From: Nocardioides sp. ChNu-153
Lineage (GTDB): Bacteria; Actinomycetota; Actinomycetes; Propionibacteriales; Nocardioidaceae
Direction of reading: 5' to 3'
Length of the DNA stretch: 64,000 nt
Assembly: GCF_030466625.1 (NCBI RefSeq)
Contig: NZ_JADEVT010000001.1
Coordinates: 186,001 to 250,000 of the forward strand
Shown: positions 1 through 8,153 of the stretch, in pieces
Numbering within the stretch: the stretch's first letter is position 1
Layout: the number at the start of each line of letters is the position of its first letter
Program-made: the position numbers and the translations under genes
Notes under the pieces: generated by a model
Told to the model about the DNA's origin: nothing
The model's input: only the letters and a program-made list of their open reading frames with translations
Database searches by the model: none

Positions 1-1
1 C

Positions 2-2278
2 CTCGACCGGCTCGCGGCCGAGAACCTCGGCCCCATCCGCACCCAGTTCGGGCGCTTCACGCGCCAGGTGTCGGGCTACTCCCTCGAGCACCTGCTGCCG
101 GAGAACGGCCGCCGCGTCGACCGGTTCCTCACGGGCTCCGAGGGCACGCTCGGCGTCGTCACCCAGGCGACCGTGCGGCTCGTGCGCGACGCTCCGGCCC
201 GCACGATGGCGGTGCTCGGCTACCCCTCGATGATCGAGGCCGCCGACGCCGTTCCCGCGCTGCTGGCCCACCCGCTCGTGGCCTGCGAGGGCCTCGACGC
301 CCGGATCGTCGACCTGGTGCGCGCGGCCGGGAAGTCCGTGCCCGACCTGCCGCGCGGGGCGGGCTGCCTGTTCGCCGAGGTCACCGGCGAGACCGTCGCG
401 CAGACGCAGGCGGTGCTCGCCGAGGTGGTCGCCGCCTCCGGCGCCCTCGACAGCCGCATCGTGCTGGATCCGGCCGAGTCGGCCGCGCTGTGGCGCATCC
501 GCGAGGACGGGGCCGGGCTGGCGAGCCGCTCGCTGAGCCGGCCGGCGTACTCGGGGTGGGAGGACGCCGCCGTGCCCCCGCAGCACCTCGGCGCCTGGCT
601 CCGCGACTTCGACGCGCTGCTGCGCGAGTTCGACCTCGACGGCGTGCCCTACGGCCACTTCGGCGACGGCTGCGTGCACGTGCGCATCGACTTCCCCCTG
701 GCGCGCGGCGCCGCCTCGCCCGAGGAGGGCCGCGCGGTCTTCCGCGGGTTCATGGAGGCCGCGGCCGCCGCGCTCGCGACGTACGGCGGGTCGCTGTCGG
801 GCGAGCACGGCGACGGCCGGCACCGCTCCGAGCTGCTGGCGACGATGTACGACGCCGAGGCCCTCGCGCTGTTCGGCCGCGTCAAGGCGATCTGCGACCC
901 GCTGGGCGTGCTCAACCCCGGCAACATCACCGACCCGGCGCCGCTCGACGCCGACCTGCGTCTGTCGCGCCCACGCCACCGCGAGCCGCTGCCGCTCCTG
1001 CGCTTCACCCACGACGAGGGCTCGATGGGCGACGCCGTGCACCGCTGCACCGGCGTCGGCAAGTGCGTCGTCGGCGGCACCGGCCCCTCGACCGGGGTGA
1101 TGTGCCCGTCGTACGCGGCCACCCGCGAGGAGAAGGACTCCACCCGCGGGCGGGCCCGCGTGCTGCAGGAGGCCCTGTCCGGCGGCTTCGTCGACGGCGT
1201 GGAGGACCCGGCGGTCCACGAGGCGCTCGACCTGTGCCTGGCCTGCAAGGGCTGCGCCAACGACTGCCCGACCGGCATCGACATGGCGACGTACAAGTCC
1301 GAGGTCCTGCACCAGACGTACGCCGGGAGGCGCCGCCCGCGCAGCCACTACGTGCTCGGCCGCCTGCCCATGTGGGCCCGGCTGACCGCGCCCGTCGCGG
1401 GCCTGGCCAACACCTCGCTCAAGGCGGGCCCCGTGGCGCGCCTGGCCCGGTCGGTGGCCGGCGTCGACCAGCGCCGCAGCCTCCCCTCGTTCGCGTCGCG
1501 CACGCTGCGCCGCTCGGCGCGCTCGCAGGGCACCGCCGCGCGGCTGGGCGCGGCCGAGCAGCCGGACGTGTGGATCTGGGCCGACTCGTTCACCAACCAC
1601 TTCCTGCCCGCCAGCGGTCTCGCCGCGGTGCGCTTCCTCGAGGCGTCCGGCCTGCGGGTGCGCGTCATCGACGAGCGCGCCTGCTGCGGCCTGACCTGGG
1701 TGACGACCGGCCAGCTCGACACCGCGCGCAGGATCGCGGGGCGCACGGCCGCCACGCTCGCGCCGTACGTCGCCTCCGGCGTGCCGGTCGTCGGGATCGA
1801 GCCGTCGTGCACCGCGACGCTGCGCTCCGACCTGGAGGAGCTGAGCGACGCGCCCGAGGCCGCCGCGGTGGCCCACGGGGTGCTGACGTTCGGCGAGCTG
1901 CTGGCGCGGCTCGTCGAGGAGGGGCGCGTGACGCTGCCCGACCTGACCGGCACGACGGTCGTCGCCCAGCCGCACTGCCACCAGGCGTCGATCACCGGGT
2001 GGGACGCCGATGAGCGGCTGCTCAAGGCCATGGGCGCCGCGGTGACGCGTGTCGGCGGGTGCTGCGGGCTCGCGGGCAACTTCGGCGTCGAGCAGGGGCA
2101 CTACGAGGTGTCGGTCGCGGTCGCCGAGACCCAGCTGCTGCCCGCCGTGCGTGCGGCGCGGGAGGAGGACCCCGCCACCGTCGTGCTGGCCGACGGCATG
2201 AGCTGCAAGATCCAGCTCGACGACCTCGCCGACGTGCCGGCGCTGCACCTCGCCGAGCTGCTGGCCAGCCGCGTCTGA
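2..2278 (+). CDS. FAD-linked oxidase / 4Fe-4S dehydrogenase (GlcD-GlcF or YdiJ type), 5' partial
   Basis: The frame is open to the first base, so the N-terminus and most of the FAD-binding domain lie outside the window. What remains starts in the FAD domain (TGSEGTLGVVTQATVRL) and passes through an FAD-oxidase C-terminal domain with GHFGDGCVHVRI and SGEHGDGRHRSELL. A ferredoxin-like region follows, with cysteine clusters CTGVGKC and CLACKGCANDCPTG that should bind two 4Fe-4S clusters. Two C-terminal CCG-type domains (ERACCGLTW, GGCCGLAGNFG) complete it. This order matches fused glycolate, D-lactate or D-2-hydroxyglutarate dehydrogenases that pass electrons from a 2-hydroxyacid to an acceptor. 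The substrate cannot be told from the sequence. The stop is 21 bases before the next gene. Confidence 0.9.
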   Translation, partial: LDRLAAENLGPIRTQFGRFTRQVSGYSLEHLLPENGRRVDRFLTGSEGTLGVVTQATVRLVRDAPARTMAVLGYPSMIEAADAVPALLAHPLVACEGLDARIVDLVRAAGKSVPDLPRGAGCLFAEVTGETVAQTQAVLAEVVAASGALDSRIVLDPAESAALWRIREDGAGLASRSLSRPAYSGWEDAAVPPQHLGAWLRDFDALLREFDLDGVPYGHFGDGCVHVRIDFPLARGAASPEEGRAVFRGFMEAAAAALATYGGSLSGEHGDGRHRSELLATMYDAEALALFGRVKAICDPLGVLNPGNITDPAPLDADLRLSRPRHREPLPLLRFTHDEGSMGDAVHRCTGVGKCVVGGTGPSTGVMCPSYAATREEKDSTRGRARVLQEALSGGFVDGVEDPAVHEALDLCLACKGCANDCPTGIDMATYKSEVLHQTYAGRRRPRSHYVLGRLPMWARLTAPVAGLANTSLKAGPVARLARSVAGVDQRRSLPSFASRTLRRSARSQGTAARLGAAEQPDVWIWADSFTNHFLPASGLAAVRFLEASGLRVRVIDERACCGLTWVTTGQLDTARRIAGRTAATLAPYVASGVPVVGIEPSCTATLRSDLEELSDAPEAAAVAHGVLTFGELLARLVEEGRVTLPDLTGTTVVAQPHCHQASITGWDADERLLKAMGAAVTRVGGCCGLAGNFGVEQGHYEVSVAVAETQLLPAVRAAREEDPATVVLADGMSCKIQLDDLADVPALHLAELLASRV

Positions 2279-2299
2279 CAGCGGCGCCCCACCGGCGGA

Positions 2300-3496
2300 A
2301 TGCCGGCGGGGCGCGCGACGTTCGCACCCACCGTGACCGGACCAGCGAACGCGACCGAGCCCACCGACGCCCTGCCCGACGGCGAGACCACCCCGCTGCT
2401 CTTCACGCCGACGACGCTGCGGGGCGTGACGTTCCCGAACCGGGTGTGGCTGGCGCCGATGTGCCAGTACTCGGCGACGGACGGGGTGCCGAACGACTGG
2501 CACCTGGCCCACCTCGGCGCGCGCGTCACCGGCGGCTTCGGCCTCGTCCTCACCGAGGCGGCCGCGGTCGTGCCCGAGGGGCGGATCAGCCCCGAGGACG
2601 CCGGCATCTGGAACGACGAGCAGGTCGCCGCCTGGCGCCGCATCACCGACTTCGCGCACACGTGGTCGCCCTTCGGCTCCACCCCGATCGGCATCCAGCT
2701 CGCCCACGCCGGCCGCAAGGCGTCGACCTGGGCGCCGTGGCGGGGCGGGCAGGACGGCTCGGGCCAGGGCCGCGGCTCGGTGCCGCTCGACCAGGGCGGC
2801 TGGGTCACGCAGGCGCCGAGCGCCGACGCCTTCGAGGGCTTCGCCGAGCCCGCCGCGCTCACCACCGACGAGGTCGCCGGGGTCGTGCAGGCCTTCGCGG
2901 ACGGCGCCCGCCGCGCCGACGAGGCCGGCTTCGACGTCGTCGAGCTGCACGCGGCCCACGGCTACCTGCTGCACCAGTTCCTCAGCCCGCTGTCGAACCA
3001 CCGCGAGGACGCCTACGGCGGCTCGTTCGAGAACCGCACCCGCATCGTCGTCGAGGCCGCCGCCGCCGTGCGCGCCGTGTGGCCCGAGCACAAGCCGCTG
3101 CTGGTGCGCATCTCCGCGACCGACTGGGTGGAGGGCGGCTGGACCACCGAGGAGTCCACGCGGCTCGCCGGCCTGCTGGCCGAGCACGGTGTCGACCTCG
3201 TCGACGTCTCCTCCGGCGGTCTCGACGCCCGCCAGCAGATCGAGGTCGGCCCCGGCTACCAGGTGCCCCTGGCCGCCGCGGTGCGCGCGGGCGGGCTGCC
3301 CGTCGGCGCCGTCGGCCTCATCACCGAGCCCGACCAGGCCGAGCAGGTGCTCGCCGAGGGCCACGCCGACGTGGTGCTCCTGGCCCGCGCCGCCCTGCGC
3401 GAGCCCGCTTGGCCCCAGCGCGCCGCGCACGAGCTCGGCCTGACGTGGCGGGACGCGCCGTACCCCGACCAGTACACCCGCGGCGCCTGGCGGTGA
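2300..3496 (+). CDS. Old Yellow Enzyme family NADH:flavin oxidoreductase (YqjM-like)
   Basis: FMN-dependent ene-reductase of the YqjM class, 398 residues, a usual family length apart from an N-terminal tail of about 25 residues. Visible family motifs are APMCQYSATDG (the Cys and Tyr that tune FMN and substrate), IQLAHAGRKAS, the substrate-binding pair in ELHAAHGYLLHQFLSP, and YGGSFENRTR. Proteins of this type reduce activated C=C bonds with NAD(P)H in the cytosol; the physiological substrate is unknown. I used ATG 2300; GTG 2331 would remove the non-conserved tail and is a possible alternative. It follows the dehydrogenase on the same strand. Confidence 0.9.
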   Translation: MPAGRATFAPTVTGPANATEPTDALPDGETTPLLFTPTTLRGVTFPNRVWLAPMCQYSATDGVPNDWHLAHLGARVTGGFGLVLTEAAAVVPEGRISPEDAGIWNDEQVAAWRRITDFAHTWSPFGSTPIGIQLAHAGRKASTWAPWRGGQDGSGQGRGSVPLDQGGWVTQAPSADAFEGFAEPAALTTDEVAGVVQAFADGARRADEAGFDVVELHAAHGYLLHQFLSPLSNHREDAYGGSFENRTRIVVEAAAAVRAVWPEHKPLLVRISATDWVEGGWTTEESTRLAGLLAEHGVDLVDVSSGGLDARQQIEVGPGYQVPLAAAVRAGGLPVGAVGLITEPDQAEQVLAEGHADVVLLARAALREPAWPQRAAHELGLTWRDAPYPDQYTRGAWR

Positions 3497-3538
3497 GGCG
3501 CCGATCGGCGGCGATGGGGGCCGACCCGGGGCGCGACC

Positions 3539-3544
3539 TAGACT
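3539..3544 (+). promoter_or_regulatory. -10 hexamer for the 27-residue microprotein
   Basis: TAGACT stands 7 bases before GTG 3552, the spacing expected if transcription starts at the start codon (leaderless mRNA). No Shine-Dalgarno sequence is present. Confidence 0.45.
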
Positions 3545-3551
3545 CGGCCCC

Positions 3552-3635
3552 GTGAACCCCCGCCACCGCCGCCTCGTCATCCCCCTGGCCCTGGTGGCAC
3601 TGCTCGTCGTGGTCGTCGTCGCCGCGATCGTGTGA
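3552..3635 (+). CDS. 27-residue single-pass membrane microprotein
   Basis: A 27-codon frame from GTG to TGA. It starts with a basic stretch (VNPRHRRL) and continues as an unbroken hydrophobic run of Val, Leu, Ala and Ile to the C-terminus. This is the layout of a small membrane-anchored peptide with a positively charged cytoplasmic end. It has its own -10 hexamer and ends 4 bases before the methyltransferase start. No function is recognised. It could also be a translated leader for the downstream gene. Third codon positions are nearly all G or C, which supports translation but proves little in so GC-rich a genome. Confidence 0.5.
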   Translation: MNPRHRRLVIPLALVALLVVVVVAAIV

Positions 3636-3639
3636 CGCC

Positions 3640-4866
3640 GTGACCGAACCCCTCCTGCGCGTCCTCGCCCGCATGCGGTCCTACGTGCTCGACCCCGACG
3701 TGCTGGTGCGTGCCGTCGCCTCGGGTCGCCAGAAGGGCACCGAGCCCCGCTGGCGCCGCGCCGAGCTGCGGTACGTCGACCTCAAGGCCGGGCGCCACCT
3801 GCAGGTGACGACGTACGACGCGACGCAGGCCCACACGAGCAACCACCCGGCCGGCTCGGTCGCGGCCCGCGAGGCGGTCGACGCGCTGCTCGACGAGCCG
3901 TTCGCGAGCTGGCACGTCGACACCACCACGCAGCAGCACCAGGTGCGCGTCACCAAGCGCCTCGAGGCCGTGGTGCACACGACCGACCGCGAGGAGGAGG
4001 TCGAGCCCGAGCGCGGTCACGACCGCGACAAGGACCGTCTCCTCGCCCCCGACGACCCGGTGCTGTGCGCCCTCGGCATCGCCGACGCGCAGGGTCGGGT
4101 CAAGCCGAGCCGCCAGGCGAAGTACCGCCAGGTCGAGGAGTTCTGCCGGCTGCTCGACGCGGCCGTCGGCGACGCCCTCGCCAAGGGGCACCTGCGCCGG
4201 CCCACCGCGGCCGAGCCGCTGCGCATCGTCGACCTCGGCTGCGGCAACGCCTACCTGACCTTCGCCGCGCACCGCTTCCTCACCCACGTGCGGGGACTGC
4301 CCGTCCACCTCGTCGGGGTGGACGTCAAGGAGCAGTCCCGCGAGCACAACACGGGCGTGGCCGCCGCGCTCGGCGTGGCCGACGAGGTGGAGTTCGTCGT
4401 CGGCACCATCGCCGCGGCCCAGCCCCCGGAGCGCCCCGAGGTCGTGCTGGCCCTGCACGCGTGCGACACCGCCACCGACGAGGCCCTCGCCCGCGCGGTC
4501 GAGTGGGACGCCTCCCTCGTGCTCGCCGCCCCCTGCTGCCACCACGACGTCGCCGCGCAGCTGCGCAAGGCGCCGACCCCCGCGCCGTACCAGGCCCTGA
4601 CCCGCCACGGCATCCTGCGCGAGCGGTTCGCCGACACCCTCACCGACGGGCTGCGGGCCTCGCTGCTGCGGCTGTCGGGCTACCGCGTCGAGGTCGTGCA
4701 GTTCGTGGAGAGCCAGCACACGCCGCGCAACACCCTGCTCCGCGCCGTGCGCACCGGCTCGCCGGTGAGGGGCGGCGGCGCCCGCAAGGAGTACGACGAG
4801 CTCGTCGCCACCTGGAGCATCCGCCCGCGCCTGGCGGAGCTGCTCGAGGCCGCCGGCCGGCGGTGA
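3640..4866 (+). CDS. class I SAM-dependent methyltransferase, METTL25/GSTCD-like
   Basis: A 408-residue protein. The SAM-binding Rossmann core is in its second half: motif I DLGCGNAYLTF near residue 195, motif II acidic end VGVDVK, then LALHACDTATDEAL and LAAPCCHHD. The last two are characteristic of the methyltransferase 31/METTL25-GSTCD group rather than of common rRNA or small-molecule methyltransferases. The N-terminal half (about 1-150) carries no motif I recognise. The substrate is unknown. GTG 3640 follows the microprotein by 4 bases and the stop overlaps the next start (GTGA), so these genes are probably co-transcribed. Confidence 0.8.
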   Translation: MTEPLLRVLARMRSYVLDPDVLVRAVASGRQKGTEPRWRRAELRYVDLKAGRHLQVTTYDATQAHTSNHPAGSVAAREAVDALLDEPFASWHVDTTTQQHQVRVTKRLEAVVHTTDREEEVEPERGHDRDKDRLLAPDDPVLCALGIADAQGRVKPSRQAKYRQVEEFCRLLDAAVGDALAKGHLRRPTAAEPLRIVDLGCGNAYLTFAAHRFLTHVRGLPVHLVGVDVKEQSREHNTGVAAALGVADEVEFVVGTIAAAQPPERPEVVLALHACDTATDEALARAVEWDASLVLAAPCCHHDVAAQLRKAPTPAPYQALTRHGILRERFADTLTDGLRASLLRLSGYRVEVVQFVESQHTPRNTLLRAVRTGSPVRGGGARKEYDELVATWSIRPRLAELLEAAGRR

Positions 4867-5960
4867 GGGCGGTGCTCCTGCGGACCGCGGCCGTCGGGCT
4901 GCTGGCGCTGCCGTTCGCCGTCGGCGCCGCCACCGCACCCGCCCCCGTCGCGGAGGAGGGCACCGAGGTCACCCGCTTCACCGACTCCCGGATCAACGAG
5001 TCGAGCGGGCTGGCCCTGGTCGACGGCCGCCTCGTCACCGTCAACGACTCGGGTGACTCCGGGCGGGTGTTCGTCGTCGACCCCGCGACGGGCGACACGG
5101 TCGGCGTCACCTCGTGGGCCGCCGAGCCCCGCGACGTCGAGGCCCTCGCCCCGGCGTACGACGACGGCGAGCCGACGGGCGAGGTCTGGGTCGCCGACAT
5201 CGGCGACAACCGCGCGGTGCGCGAGACGGTCGAGCTGCTGCGCGTGCCCGTCGGCACCGGTGACCGCGAGGTGGAGCCGGAGGCCTTCACGCTGACCTAC
5301 GCCGACGGCCCGCGCGACGCGGAGTCGCTGCTCGTCGACCCCGCCACCGGCGACCTCGTCGTCGTCAGCAAGGGCGTGCTCGGCGGGTCGTTCTACCGGG
5401 TGCCGAGCCCGCTCGACCCCGACGGGCCCAACGTGATGGAGCCCCTCGGGCCCGCGGTCGGCATCGCCACCGACGCGGCCTTCCTCCCCGACGGGCGCCA
5501 CCTCGTCGTCCGCACCTACGGCGAGGCCGTCGTCTACTCCTGGCCCGACCTCGCCTCCCGGGGGCGCTTCGCGTTGCCGGACCAGCCCCAGGGCGAGGCG
5601 GTCGCCGTCGATCCCGCCGACCCGGACGCGCTGCTGGTGACCAGCGAGGGCGTCGAGCAGCCGGTGCTGCGGGTCGCGCTGCCGCCCGCGGTGCTCGCCA
5701 CCGTCGGCGGCCCCGCGCCGGGCACGTCGGACGGGTCCGGCGGGCCGGGCGGGACGGGTGAGACGGGCGGGTCCGGTGAGAGCGAGGCGCCCACCGGCTC
5801 GGCCGGGTCGGCGACACCGTCCGACGGCCCCCAGTGGGGGTGGCTCGCGGGCGGGGTGGCCGTCGTGCTCCTGGCGTCGGCGGTGCTCGTGCTGGTCGGC
5901 CGGCTCGCGCTGGGCGCCCTGCGGGCGGCGCGCCGCGGGACGCCGGGGCGACGCCGGTGA
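4863..5960 (+). CDS. secreted beta-propeller-like protein with C-terminal membrane anchor
   Basis: 365 residues from GTG 4863, overlapping the upstream stop. Residues 1-22 form a signal peptide. Residues about 30-280 contain repeated short strands with SGLALVDGRLVTVNDSGDSG, DVEALAPAY, VWVADIGDNRA and DAAFLPDGRHL, typical of a beta-propeller-like extracellular domain. A Gly/Ser/Thr/Pro/Glu linker (about 280-325) leads to one hydrophobic helix (WGWLAGGVAVVLLASAVLV) and an Arg-rich tail. The protein should therefore be held at the outer membrane face with the propeller outside. No catalytic residues or ligand are recognised. The frame stays open far upstream, but that part is a shadow of the methyltransferase gene. 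Confidence 0.75.
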   Translation: MRAVLLRTAAVGLLALPFAVGAATAPAPVAEEGTEVTRFTDSRINESSGLALVDGRLVTVNDSGDSGRVFVVDPATGDTVGVTSWAAEPRDVEALAPAYDDGEPTGEVWVADIGDNRAVRETVELLRVPVGTGDREVEPEAFTLTYADGPRDAESLLVDPATGDLVVVSKGVLGGSFYRVPSPLDPDGPNVMEPLGPAVGIATDAAFLPDGRHLVVRTYGEAVVYSWPDLASRGRFALPDQPQGEAVAVDPADPDALLVTSEGVEQPVLRVALPPAVLATVGGPAPGTSDGSGGPGGTGETGGSGESEAPTGSAGSATPSDGPQWGWLAGGVAVVLLASAVLVLVGRLALGALRAARRGTPGRRR

Positions 5961-7168
5961 GCGCCGTACCCGTCGTCGACGACGCCGAGCGGCGCGCCCG
6001 CCTCGGCCGGCGGCACGGGATCGCGCCCGCCCACCGCGCGCCCGACGCCGTCGCGGCGGTGCGGGCGATGACGGTGCTGCACGCCACCGAGCCCGCCACC
6101 GTGCACCTGTCGCTGCACGCGCGGGTCGACGGCCTGACGAACGCCGACGTCGACCACGAGCTCGAGACCAGCCGCGCCCTGGTCAAGCAGCTGGCGATGC
6201 GCCGGACCCTCTTCGTGTTCCCGCGCGACCTGCTGCCCGCGGCGTGGGGGTCGGCCAGCGCCCGCGTGCTGGCGGCCGAGCGCAACCGCATCGCGAAGGA
6301 CGTCGTGGCCCTCGGCGTCGCGCCGGACGGCCACGCCTGGCTCGACGCGGTCCGCGCCCGCGTCCTCGACCTCCTCGCCGACGCCCCCGACGGCCTCACC
6401 GCCCTCGAGCTGCGCCCGCTGGTGCCCGAGCTGGCCACGCCGGAGGCGCTCGCGGCGGGCGCCGGCCAGCTGGCCTCGCGCGTCGTCACCAACCTCGGGC
6501 TCTCCACCCACCTCGTGCGCGGCGCGAACACCCAGCACTGGCGGCTCTCCCGGCCGCGCTGGACGCTGATGGACCGCTGGCTCGACACGGTGCCCGCCCC
6601 GATGGACGAGGCCGCCGGGTACGCCGTCCTCGTCGACCGCTGGCTGCGCACCTTCGGCCCCGGCACCGAGGCCGACCTGGTCTGGTGGCTGGGCGCCACC
6701 AAGGGCGCGGTACGACGCGCGCTCGCCGATGTGGCCGCGGTGCCCGTCGCGCTCGAGGGCGGGAGCGCGGGCTGGGTCGCCGCCGACGACCCCGTGCTGG
6801 CGGGGGAGCGGACCGAGGTGGAGCCCTGGGCGGCGCTGCTCCCGGTGCTCGACCCGACCGTCATGGGGTGGCGGGAACGCGACTTCCACCTCGGACCCCA
6901 CCAGCCGGTGCTCTTCGACCGCAACGGCAACGCCGGCACGACGGCCTGGTGGGACGGTCGCGTCGTGGGCTGCTGGACGCAGGACCCGGACGGCGCGGTG
7001 GCGGTGCGTCCCGTCGTACCCCTGCCGCCGGAGCCGGTCGCGGCGCTGCGGGTCGAGGCCGCCCGGCTGACCGCCTGGCTGGCGGGTGTGCGGGTCGGCA
7101 CCGTCTACCCCTCCCCGGCCATGCGCGCCGACGAGGCGGACTGTCCGTACCCTGTGCTCCGTGCGTGA
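5957..7168 (+). CDS. winged-helix DNA-binding protein, AlkZ/YcaQ-like (HTH_42 / DUF1006)
   Basis: 403 residues from GTG 5957, overlapping the previous stop (GTGA). The N-terminal pattern (RLGRRHGIAP, LETSRALVKQLAMRRTLFVFPRDLLPAA) and the tandem winged-helix arrangement with a late LLPVLDPTVMGW segment match the winged-helix family that contains E. coli YcaQ (AlkX) and Streptomyces AlkZ, DNA glycosylases acting on crosslinked or bulky adducts. The catalytic QxD or QxQ of those enzymes is not evident: the corresponding stretch near residues 50-52 appears to read HLS. It may therefore belong to the less characterised AlkZ-like branch. A DNA repair role is inference. Confidence 0.75.
   Translation: MSAVPVVDDAERRARLGRRHGIAPAHRAPDAVAAVRAMTVLHATEPATVHLSLHARVDGLTNADVDHELETSRALVKQLAMRRTLFVFPRDLLPAAWGSASARVLAAERNRIAKDVVALGVAPDGHAWLDAVRARVLDLLADAPDGLTALELRPLVPELATPEALAAGAGQLASRVVTNLGLSTHLVRGANTQHWRLSRPRWTLMDRWLDTVPAPMDEAAGYAVLVDRWLRTFGPGTEADLVWWLGATKGAVRRALADVAAVPVALEGGSAGWVAADDPVLAGERTEVEPWAALLPVLDPTVMGWRERDFHLGPHQPVLFDRNGNAGTTAWWDGRVVGCWTQDPDGAVAVRPVVPLPPEPVAALRVEAARLTAWLAGVRVGTVYPSPAMRADEADCPYPVLRA
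7148..7153 (+). promoter_or_regulatory. -10 hexamer for the TIGR03936 gene
   Basis: TACCCT lies inside the 3' end of the upstream gene, 7 bases before GTG 7161. This suggests a separate leaderless transcript starting just before the overlapping stop. Confidence 0.4.
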
Positions 7169-7907
7169 GCAGCCCGAGCAGCAAGCCCCTCCCGTCCAGC
7201 GGCTGCGGATCCGCTACGCCAAGCGGGGGCGGCTGCGCTTCACCAGCCACCGCGACTTCAGCCGGGCCTTCGAGCGGGCGGTGTTCCGGGCGCGGATCCC
7301 CATGGCCTACTCGTCGGGCTTCAACCCGCACCCCCGCATCTCCTACGCCAACGCGGCGCCGACGGGGTCGGCGAGCGAGGCGGAGTACCTCGAGATCGCC
7401 CTGGCCCAGCGCCTCGACCCCACGGCGGTCCACGCCGAGCTGGTCGAGGCCCTGCCCGTCGGCCTCGACGTCCTCGAGGTCGTCGAGTCGCCCGGCGGTT
7501 CCCTCGCCGACCTGCTGCAGGCCAGCCACTGGCGGATCGGTACGACGGCCCCCCTCGCCGTCGCCCGCGCCGCGGTCGAGGCGTTCCTCGCCGCCGACGA
7601 GGTGCTCGTCGAGCGGATGATGAAGAAGGGCCTGCGCGAGTTCGACTGCCGCTCCGCGGTCGTGCGGCTGGCGGTCGTGGAGCCGGCCGACGGGGATGAC
7701 GCCGGGGGCGACGGCGGCACCGCCGAGCTCGACCTCCTGCTGCGCCACGGCGTGCCGTCGGTGCGCCCCGACGACGTGCTGACCGGCCTGCGCAACCTCA
7801 CCGGGCTGGAGGTGGGGGAGGCGCCGCGCCTGACCCGCCTGGCCCAGGGGCCGTTCGACGAGACCGCCCAGGAGGTCGGCGACCCGCTCGCCGCGGGCAG
7901 GGCCTGA
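7161..7907 (+). CDS. TIGR03936 / DUF2344 radical-SAM-associated protein
   Basis: 248 residues from GTG 7161, chosen because the conserved part begins right after it (LRIRYAKRGRLRFTSHRDF). GFNPHPRISYA and a C-terminal EVGEAPRLTRLAQG segment also fit DUF2344. Members are encoded next to, or fused to, the B12-binding radical SAM protein TIGR03960 and usually precede rne, as here. No radical SAM gene is in this window, and the usual upstream place is taken by the winged-helix gene. Function is not established for the family. Confidence 0.85.
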   Translation: MREQPEQQAPPVQRLRIRYAKRGRLRFTSHRDFSRAFERAVFRARIPMAYSSGFNPHPRISYANAAPTGSASEAEYLEIALAQRLDPTAVHAELVEALPVGLDVLEVVESPGGSLADLLQASHWRIGTTAPLAVARAAVEAFLAADEVLVERMMKKGLREFDCRSAVVRLAVVEPADGDDAGGDGGTAELDLLLRHGVPSVRPDDVLTGLRNLTGLEVGEAPRLTRLAQGPFDETAQEVGDPLAAGRA

Positions 7908-7921
7908 CGACGTCGGTCGTG

Positions 7922-7930
7922 TGCGATACT
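7922..7930 (+). promoter_or_regulatory. extended -10 promoter and start of the rne leader
   Basis: TGC followed by GATACT is a good extended -10 element, with no clear -35. A start about 7 bases later would give an rne leader of roughly 215 bases. That leader holds several GC-rich inverted segments, including a possible hairpin at 8116-8142. No other gene is apparent between the upstream stop and rne. A long structured rne leader would suit RNase E autoregulation, which is inference here. Confidence 0.4.
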
Positions 7931-8153
7931 CGCCGAGGCGTGGGTGTTCGGACAGCCCGCCGCGACGTGAGGCACGGAGCCGGTGACAGCGGCCCACGAG
8001 CCCGCGACCGCGGCAGCACCGCGACACCGCGCTGGCGGCACCGCCACCTGGCGGAGCGGCCCACGACAGGCTTAGCGCCCGCGCACCGGGCCACCGTTGC
8101 GCGAGCGACCCGACCACCCCGGGCGCCCGGCGTCCGGGGTCGACAGGAGCACA

